A stretch of 10,594 nt of DNA, taken from Candidatus Aminicenantota bacterium (lineage in GTDB: Bacteria; Acidobacteriota; Aminicenantia; Aminicenantales; UBA8522). The notes under the pieces were generated by a model, which made no database searches, was not told the origin of the DNA, and saw nothing but the letters and a program-made list of their open reading frames with translations. The position numbers and the translations under genes were made by a program. Below, in pieces: positions 5,494 through 10,594 of this stretch. The DNA lies in NCBI GenBank assembly GCA_003524335.1, contig DQHV01000225.1, positions 8,215 through 18,808 on the forward strand, in the 5' to 3' direction. Positions within the stretch are counted from its first letter, which is position 1. Each line of letters begins with the position of its first letter.

Positions 5494-7329
5494 ATGACCT
5501 GCCGGCGATGCAAGACCGAAAACCCCGACGACTCCAGGTATTGCTCAAGATGCGGAGCGCTCCTGCCGCGACCGACCGCTCTCCGTAAAAAGGCCGTTCC
5601 CTGGTACGCATGGGCCGGCGCCGCGGGCGTCGTCCTCCTCGCCGCCGCCTATATCATTCTCCCCGGCCTTCGTCCGGGCTCTCGCGCCGCTGAGCCGGCG
5701 GCAACAGGAGCCGAATCCGTCCTTCCGGACGCGGCTCGCCCGGCCGCCCTTGAATCCGGGGCGGCTTCCTCGAGCCTGGCGCTTGTCGCCGGACGCTTCG
5801 CGCTCGAAGGCTCAGGCCCGGGCATCCCGGCCTCCCTCGAGAGCGCGTTCGTCGACGGCTCATGGGCGGCTCTGCCTCTCTGGACGTTTCTGGGTGGCCG
5901 AAGCCCCCGCCTCTCGAGCCCCGGCCCGGGCGGCGTCGAGCCGGACTGGGTGGATTGGCGGGGGGGAGAGCCCGTCGTGCTCTGCCGGTTCGCATTCGGC
6001 GAGGACCTGAGGACCCCGGAACTCGCGCCCTTCGACGAGTCCGTCGTCCTCGAATGGCGGCCTCTGAGCGGCGAGAGGACCTCCTTGGCCATCGAGACCG
6101 GGCCGCTTCGCTTCGTCGGGGCCTATCGGACGTTCGCCGTTTTCAGCGAGGTCGACGCGCCCGGCGTCCTTGTCCAAAAGGGCCGCGTCGTCGGCTGGAC
6201 GTTCGGGCAAGGCCTGGCGTCAGGATATCTCTGGGCTCCGTCCGATGGTTCGGGCCCGAAGCCCGCCCTGCCGGCGGGCGATCTGGCCGGCACGTTGCTC
6301 GTCCACGGACGCGAAACCGCTTTCGTCCGGGCCATGTCCATGTCCGAGGACATCCCGGTCGACCTGCGCATGGCCGCCTTCGTCTCCGGCTATCGCGAGG
6401 CCGCTCTTCTTTCCCCCGATGATCTGCCGCTCCACCTGAAACCGGCCCAGGTCGCGGGGCGAGTTTCGTCGCTGGCCTCCTCGATGATCCGGCAAGGGCT
6501 GGCCGCGGAGGTCGCGAGGCTTCTTGATCCGAAGATCCTCATCGCCGCGGGGGACACCGGGCTCATCAAAGCCGCGGCCATGGCCTCGAACGAAGCCCGC
6601 GGCTTTGACTCCGTTAGACGCCTGCTCGCCGACCTCGGCAGAGGTTCCGCTTTCGAGAGTGCCGCGTCCCGCCAAGAGCTCCAAGCGCTCGAGGTCGAGC
6701 TGGCCAAGGCCTCGCTTCATAAGATCCTCAACGAGCGCGGCTACGGAGGGCTCGAGATATTCGAGGAGGCTCGCCGCCTCGCTCCCGACGACCTCGAGCT
6801 TCACCTCCTCGGGGTCGAGGTCGCCGTCCTCGAAAAGAAGTGGATGGACGCCCAAGACCTTCTCCGGGCCAAGCAATACCCGGGGGCCCTGTCGGACAAG
6901 GCCCGCACTCTCGAGCGTCTTGTCGAAGAAGGGCGTCGCGAGGAGGACTCGGCCACGATCCGCTTCAATCCGGGCGACAGGCTCATCCCGGTCTACGCCA
7001 TTATCAATAAGAAGCTGCGGCAGAAGTTCTACATCGACACGGGCGCGACGACGACCATCGTGCCGTCCTCGGTCTTGGACCCGCTCGGAATCAAGATCGA
7101 CTCCTCGACGCCCACGGTCATCCTGCAGGGCGTCGCCGGCGCCGACATGGGTTTTCAGGTCCGGCTCGATTCGATCGAGATCGAGAGGCAGACGGTCTTT
7201 GATATCCGCGCCGTCGTCTATGACCTGGGCTCTGGCGACGAGGCGGGCTTGCTCGGCAACGATTTTCTCCAGCACTTCCAGGTCGACCTCGACAGCATCA
7301 AGGGCATCCTCAAGCTCAGGAAAAAGTGA
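5494..7329 (+). CDS. Zinc-ribbon, single-TM protein with C-terminal retropepsin-like aspartic protease
   Basis: This 611-residue protein joins three recognisable parts. Residues 3-20 are a short zinc ribbon with CxxC pairs (C3, C6, C17, C20). Residues about 37-57 form one membrane helix (WYAWAGAAGVVLLAAAYIIL). Residues about 497-608 are a clan-AA, retropepsin-like aspartic protease domain: FYIDTGATTTIVPSSVLDPL, with catalytic Asp515 in DTGAT, and the later GLLGNDFL (586-593), ending QVDLDSIKGILKLRK. One DTG per chain implies a dimeric enzyme. The region 320-480 is helical and TPR-like (LEIFEEARRLAPDDLELHLL). The region 95-280 is beta-rich, with PGVLVQKGRVVGWTFG (223-238) resembling the end of a trypsin-fold protease but without a GDSGG serine. 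AGGGAGGGG precedes the ATG. The ribbon end would be cytoplasmic and the protease outside. The gene ends nine bases from a convergent gene. Substrate unknown. Confidence 0.85.
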   Translation: MTCRRCKTENPDDSRYCSRCGALLPRPTALRKKAVPWYAWAGAAGVVLLAAAYIILPGLRPGSRAAEPAATGAESVLPDAARPAALESGAASSSLALVAGRFALEGSGPGIPASLESAFVDGSWAALPLWTFLGGRSPRLSSPGPGGVEPDWVDWRGGEPVVLCRFAFGEDLRTPELAPFDESVVLEWRPLSGERTSLAIETGPLRFVGAYRTFAVFSEVDAPGVLVQKGRVVGWTFGQGLASGYLWAPSDGSGPKPALPAGDLAGTLLVHGRETAFVRAMSMSEDIPVDLRMAAFVSGYREAALLSPDDLPLHLKPAQVAGRVSSLASSMIRQGLAAEVARLLDPKILIAAGDTGLIKAAAMASNEARGFDSVRRLLADLGRGSAFESAASRQELQALEVELAKASLHKILNERGYGGLEIFEEARRLAPDDLELHLLGVEVAVLEKKWMDAQDLLRAKQYPGALSDKARTLERLVEEGRREEDSATIRFNPGDRLIPVYAIINKKLRQKFYIDTGATTTIVPSSVLDPLGIKIDSSTPTVILQGVAGADMGFQVRLDSIEIERQTVFDIRAVVYDLGSGDEAGLLGNDFLQHFQVDLDSIKGILKLRKK

Positions 7330-7338
7330 GCGGGGACG

Positions 7339-8658
7339 TCACCTGACGAAGCGCAGGACCCTCTCGAAGACGCTCGCGGCGATCCTTTCGGCGAGCTTGC
7401 CGACCAGGCTTGCCTGGAGCTCTTCCTCGGCCCGGAGCCACCCTTCTTTGTCGAACAGCGTCCGCTCTTCCCTCGACAGCTCGAGCGTGGTGTAGTCCCC
7501 GTCATAATAGGCGCGCCGGAATTGTGCGGAGGCCGCGGCGGTGACCGTTTCCTCGTCCACGACCCTTCTCGAAGCGGGATCGATGATCCGGTACATGACC
7601 TCGCCGGCCAGCTTGACGGTATACCTTTTTTCCGTATATGCGTCGGCCTTCGACCTGTCCTTACGGAGAAAGGCCTTCCGCGGCGTCTCTTCCGGAACGC
7701 CGTCTTCCTGCAAATAGGATTCGATCCAGCCCACCACGACGAAGTCCGCATTCAAGGCCAATCCGACCAGCGTCGCGGTCTGGGAAGTAATCTCGCCGCT
7801 CCTGACCCGGAGGCGGGTCAACTCCCGGTGGATCGCCCCGCGATCGATCGGTCCGACAAAGGGGACGGGGGCGTCCATATGCTCATACAGGAGAGTGTCG
7901 TAGAGGCGGCCCTCGATCCCTCGAGGCGCCCTGTTTCCGGCTCCAGGATCGGCCCAGAAGGGGAGGACGGCGACCGTCTTCGTCCCGGCTTCCAGGGCGG
8001 CTTTTTGGATCGCCCGGCCCTCCGCGCCCGGCCTGCTGTCGGGGCCAAGGATCTCCATAGCGCTTTGCGCGTGCCCGAAGGCCGACCGGAAGGACCCTCT
8101 CGCCATGTCCTGTTCGGCCCACTGGATGAAGACTTCACCCCTGGCTTCATCCACCTGGCGTCTCTGGTCCGGGGATAGAGGATACGGGAGCATCCGGTCG
8201 TATCTTCGGAGGGCTTCGGGCCAATTCCCCGCCTTCTCCAGGTCCTCGCCCTGTCGGAAAAGAGACGTGACGGCGGCGTCGATCATATCCCGGCGGAAGT
8301 CCGCGTAGCTTTCCGGCACGGCGAGCGTGACCCCCACCTGGCTCGTCCGGCCCCTCAAGCTGTCGATGCGGGCGATCGCTTCAGCGGCGTTTTCAAAGAG
8401 GCCGTCCGCCTCATCGGCTTGGGCCCGGGCCAGGTAGTCCTCCACCAGGCGGGAGCCCACATCGGCCAGCCGTTGCCTGGCGTCCTCCATGCTCGGATCC
8501 TTGGCCAGGACGGTGATATAGCGCTGGGCCGCCTCTTCCAGCCGGCCCTTGCTTTCGAGCTCCTGGCCCTTCTTGTACCGCTTCTCGACGCTGGCACAGC
8601 CGACGAGGGCCATGAGAAGAAACACGCAAACGATCGTGCTGAATGGTCTTGGCTTCAT
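7339..8658 (-). CDS. TPR lipoprotein with CsgG/LpoB-like domain
   Basis: From the ATG at 8658 this is a 439-residue lipoprotein. The signal ends in a lipobox, LVGC, with Cys21 as the lipidated residue. Residues about 26-100 and 125-205 are TPR-like helices ([20 protein letters not shown]). Residues about 226-435 look like a CsgG/LpoB-type alpha-beta domain: [13 protein letters not shown] (226-238), a loop with [14 protein letters not shown] (267-280), [14 protein letters not shown] (302-315), and a closing helix. Such domains build outer-membrane secretion pores (CsgG) or activate cell-wall synthases (LpoB); which applies here is unknown. An upstream in-frame ATG at 8856 lies within the peptidase gene and gives no signal peptide, so it was rejected. 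The ATGA overlap with the upstream peptidase stop and the weak ribosome site suggest translational coupling, and so a shared job in the envelope. Confidence 0.8.
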   Translation of the reverse strand: MKPRPFSTIVCVFLLMALVGCASVEKRYKKGQELESKGRLEEAAQRYITVLAKDPSMEDARQRLADVGSRLVEDYLARAQADEADGLFENAAEAIARIDSLRGRTSQVGVTLAVPESYADFRRDMIDAAVTSLFRQGEDLEKAGNWPEALRRYDRMLPYPLSPDQRRQVDEARGEVFIQWAEQDMARGSFRSAFGHAQSAMEILGPDSRPGAEGRAIQKAALEAGTKTVAVLPFWADPGAGNRAPRGIEGRLYDTLLYEHMDAPVPFVGPIDRGAIHRELTRLRVRSGEITSQTATLVGLALNADFVVVGWIESYLQEDGVPEETPRKAFLRKDRSKADAYTEKRYTVKLAGEVMYRIIDPASRRVVDEETVTAAASAQFRRAYYDGDYTTLELSREERTLFDKEGWLRAEEELQASLVGKLAERIAASVFERVLRFVR

Positions 8659-9791
8659 GACTTCTTTTTTAGCGGGATGGCTCGGAGCTGAAGCTTGTAG
8701 TTCAAGGGCAGGGCGTAGAACGCGCTTTCGGCCCTGACCCAGGACGTTTGGCGGCCGATCCGGTTGCTGCCGTAGGCGATCCAGCAATATCCCTCCTCGC
8801 CCCAGTCCTCGTCCCAGGAATTCTTCATCAGCCAGGCGCCGCGGTCGTCGTCCCATCCGACCAGCACGACGGCGTGACCGCCGCCGCTGGTGTCGGAGGC
8901 GACCTCCTCGCTGTAGACGCCTTCGGCGTAGGCGTAAAAATTATCGGAAACGATCCTCATGCGCGTGGCCACCGGGCCGTAGGTGCAGATCGCCTGTTTG
9001 ATCTGCTGGGTGGTAGGGTGCTCGACGGACGGGTCGACGAACCCCCAGGCCAGGGCGTCGAGCGGCGTCGCCGGGCTGGTGCAGCCCTGGTTCGTCGCCG
9101 TGTAGGGGGTGGTCGCCTCGGAGACGTTCCCCTCCCGGACCATATGCTCCAGGGCCTTGGCTGCCAGCCCCCCGCTGCAGCTGCCCGCGTCCTCTCCGGC
9201 GTCCGTCTGGGCGCAGTCATTGATGTACTGCTCGGAGATGTCGAGCGTGACGCCGTTGCGCAGGAGGCAGCTGGCCTCGTATGCCCCGGCGGCGGCGAAC
9301 GCCCAGCAATTGTTGCAGTCCTGCTCCTGGACCGGAGTGACTTTCCCCAGGTCGCGCCAGTTGAAGGCTTTATATGTGGCCGAACAAACGGGCAGACGAA
9401 GTTCCGGCAGTTTCGCCCTCAGCGCGGGATTGGCCTTGAGGGCAACCGTCCTCGCTTCGAGGTCGATGTTGAGCAGTTTGACCGAGCGCTCGTTGACCGC
9501 CCTTCTCCAGGCCGGGGTGAGCTTCGGGTCGTCGACGTCGCCCAACAGTTTCGTCTTCGGCTTGTCAAGAGCCTTGGTGTAGCCGACTTTATAGCGCAGC
9601 CCCTTCTGCTGGATCTCCTTCCGCATCGAGGCCAGGGCCTGCTTGATCGCGGGCGGAGCGCTGAGCTCCCGGAGCCTCAAACGCTCTTTTTGAGATTGAA
9701 CCTGAGTCTGGCCCGGCGCGGAGAGCGCCGCCGCAGTTATGATGCCGAGGGCCAGGAAGCACAGAAAGACCTTTTGCCAGCGTTTTGACAT
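8655..9791 (-). CDS. Exported papain-family (C1A) cysteine protease
   Basis: This 378-residue preproprotein has a signal peptide (about 1-25, [18 protein letters not shown]) and a charged helical segment of about 110 residues that is probably the propeptide. The papain domain spans about 140-360. Catalytic residues are visible: Cys162 in [15 protein letters not shown], His306 in [15 protein letters not shown], and Asn324 in [15 protein letters not shown]. The oxyanion-hole glutamine is Q157, but Q-D-C-N-N-C is one residue shorter than the usual Q-G-x-C-G-S-C. Several extra cysteines suggest disulphides. AGGAGGG lies five bases before the ATG, with a promoter just upstream. It is the first gene of a two-gene operon with the CsgG-like lipoprotein. 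It probably degrades or processes proteins outside the inner membrane. Confidence 0.9.
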   Translation of the reverse strand: MSKRWQKVFLCFLALGIITAAALSAPGQTQVQSQKERLRLRELSAPPAIKQALASMRKEIQQKGLRYKVGYTKALDKPKTKLLGDVDDPKLTPAWRRAVNERSVKLLNIDLEARTVALKANPALRAKLPELRLPVCSATYKAFNWRDLGKVTPVQEQDCNNCWAFAAAGAYEASCLLRNGVTLDISEQYINDCAQTDAGEDAGSCSGGLAAKALEHMVREGNVSEATTPYTATNQGCTSPATPLDALAWGFVDPSVEHPTTQQIKQAICTYGPVATRMRIVSDNFYAYAEGVYSEEVASDTSGGGHAVVLVGWDDDRGAWLMKNSWDEDWGEEGYCWIAYGSNRIGRQTSWVRAESAFYALPLNYKLQLRAIPLKKKS

Positions 9792-9823
9792 GGATCCCTC
9801 CTTCTGGATGCCTTTGTCCCGAC

Positions 9824-9851
9824 ATTAGCCCCGAGAGGGACAGTTTGTCAA
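9824..9851 (-). promoter_or_regulatory. Promoter of the C1A protease-lipoprotein operon
   Basis: On the minus strand, a perfect TTGACA (9851-9846), a 16-bp spacer and GCTAAT (9829-9824) form a plausible promoter. Transcription would start about 25 bases before the protease ATG. The -35 is perfect but the -10 is only a moderate match. Confidence 0.45.
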
Positions 9852-9863
9852 TCCCCCGAGTTC

Positions 9864-9892
9864 TTGACACGTGGCCGGGGCGGGGATATCCT
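9864..9892 (+). promoter_or_regulatory. Promoter of the membrane protein gene
   Basis: TTGACA (9864-9869), a 17-bp spacer and TATCCT (9887-9892) form a strong candidate promoter. Its start near 9899 lies downstream of an in-frame ATG at 9785, which rules out that long start, and upstream of the preferred ATG at 9944. Confidence 0.55.
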
Positions 9893-9943
9893 CTTTTTCG
9901 GATCATCTCCCATTTCCGGGGAGAAGAACCTTTTTTTCTGCGA

Positions 9944-10432
9944 ATGAAAACAACAGCCAAGTATTCTTTACTGACCTGTTTCGGGGTTGCGATGGGATAT
10001 CTTGAAGCCGTGGTCGTCGTCTATATACGGAAAATACTGAGTATCGGAGAAGTTGTTGATCAAACGAAATGGCTGATCGACCGCGTCCCGGCGGATTGGA
10101 TACGGATTGAAATATCCCGTGAAGCTTCCACGATTATCATGCTGGTCACCCTAGCCCTTTTGATCGAGAAAAATAGATGGCTGCGTCTATCCGTATTCTT
10201 ATGGGTTTTCGCCATATGGGATATTTTTTATTATGTGTCTTTGAGAATATTGGCCGGCTGGCCGAAATCGCTGGCGACCCTCGATTGTTTATTCCTGATA
10301 CCCGTTCCATGGATCGCTCCTGTCTGGGTTCCGCTTCTGGTGATGACGATTTTTCTGATAGCTTCAATTTGGATATTGCGTAAGAAACCGGGCGCAGAAA
10401 AAGGCTCCGCGGGAAAGGGGGGACAGATCTGA
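9944..10432 (+). CDS. Conserved multi-pass membrane protein, function unknown
   Basis: From the ATG at 9944 this is 162 residues with four or five membrane segments (about 7-27, 62-76, 80-101, 112-122 and 124-145). It carries phrases I associate with a widespread uncharacterised membrane family: GYLEAVVVVYIR (18-29), EISREASTIIML (56-67), WDIFYYVSLRILAGWP (92-107) and LFLIPVPWIAPVWVPLLV (116-133). The well-kept charged and aromatic residues (E21, R29, E56, R59, E60, W92, D93) inside or next to the membrane suggest a transport or enzymatic role, but no function is known to me. The ribosome site is weak (GGGGAGAAG lies about 17 bases upstream). The start is chosen from the promoter and the sharp rise in hydrophobicity. 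It is divergent from the protease operon and AT-richer than it. Confidence 0.7.
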   Translation: MKTTAKYSLLTCFGVAMGYLEAVVVVYIRKILSIGEVVDQTKWLIDRVPADWIRIEISREASTIIMLVTLALLIEKNRWLRLSVFLWVFAIWDIFYYVSLRILAGWPKSLATLDCLFLIPVPWIAPVWVPLLVMTIFLIASIWILRKKPGAEKGSAGKGGQI

Positions 10433-10465
10433 AGGGGTTAAGATTCATAAAGAGCTTCGGCCAGA

Positions 10466-10561
10466 ATGGGGAGCGCGGGCGAGAACGGGCATCTCTACTG
10501 CCACCAGGAAAAGGAAAGCGGATTCCACGAGCTGGCGGCTTATAAGATGATATGGAAATAG
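10466..10561 (+). CDS. Possible 31-codon peptide or gene remnant
   Basis: An ATG at 10466 opens 31 codons ending at TAG 10559-10561; residues 9-27 read HLYCHQEKESGFHELAAYK. It has no good ribosome site and no recognised family. It could be a fragment of a larger lost gene or a chance frame. Nothing else is visible between 10433 and the window end. Confidence 0.15.
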   Translation: MGSAGENGHLYCHQEKESGFHELAAYKMIWK

Positions 10562-10594
10562 GACGCGGGGCCTGATTCAGGCTTGAGCGAGGGG

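Noticed and set aside
5237..5611. N-terminal extension of the minus-strand frame ending at 5057
   Set aside because: The extension runs through the start of the zinc-ribbon gene and the HicA remnant in a different frame. Only the part from 5236 looks protein-like.
6220..7275. 351-codon open frame on the minus strand opposite the aspartic protease gene
   Set aside because: GC-rich shadow. The plus strand encodes clear zinc-ribbon and DTGAT motifs with a good promoter and ribosome site, and the minus-strand product resembles nothing.
6524..7495. 323-codon plus-strand frame rich in Ser and Arg
   Set aside because: Low-complexity out-of-frame shadow of the aspartic protease gene.
8748..9788. 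346-codon open frame on the plus strand opposite the C1A protease
   Set aside because: Shadow of the papain-family gene, whose catalytic residues are all visible on the minus strand.
9785..9943. Upstream start for the membrane protein gene
   Set aside because: It lies before the TTGACA-17-TATCCT promoter, and the extension is not hydrophobic or family-like.

Overview
The window looks like part of a high-GC, Gram-negative-type bacterial chromosome. It has a lipoprotein with a clear lipobox, a membrane anti-sigma factor with an exported domain, several Sec signal peptides, and promoters with TTGA-17-TAT spacing. An Acidobacteriota or Aminicenantes-like host would fit the gene content, but this is a guess from the type of genes, not a demonstrated placement. 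No tRNA, rRNA, CRISPR array, insertion sequence or phage gene was seen. The first 4.7 kb and the last 0.7 kb look visibly less GC-rich than the middle (about 4.75-9.7 kb).

Region 1 (1-4735) is a compact regulatory island. An ECF-type sigma factor (164-685) overlaps a zinc-binding, single-pass anti-sigma factor with an exported Fn3-like domain (675-1379). Four bases beyond it, and convergent, lies a TPR-CHAT protein (CHAT is a caspase-like cysteine protease domain). It has a signal peptide but is split into two frames (2372-4273 and 1384-2385, minus strand) at a run of six C. Removing one C fuses the frames into about 960 residues with the His/Cys dyad intact. Divergent from it is a small secreted Cys-rich protein (4388-4735). 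The intergenic gap holds a perfect 16-bp palindrome that overlaps the -35 box of the CHAT promoter. A sigma/anti-sigma pair beside a caspase-like protease and a small exported protein suggests a signalling or proteolysis circuit. That is inference.

Region 2 (4736-5493) is a graveyard on the minus strand. It holds the C-terminal part of a HicA-family toxin (about 5284-5412) and a small membrane-protein reading frame broken into two frames (4882-5236). The promoter of the next gene lies where the HicA N-terminus would have been.

Region 3 (5494-9791) is GC-rich and carries envelope genes. On the plus strand is a zinc-ribbon, one-TM protein ending in a retropepsin-like aspartic protease domain (DTGAT). 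Convergent with it is a two-gene operon: an exported papain-family (C1A) protease followed, with a 4-bp overlap, by a TPR lipoprotein with a CsgG/LpoB-like domain.

Region 4 (9792-10594) has two back-to-back promoters, each with a perfect TTGACA. One drives the protease operon and the other a four- or five-pass membrane protein of a conserved uncharacterised family (9944-10432). The last 160 bases hold nothing firmly identifiable.
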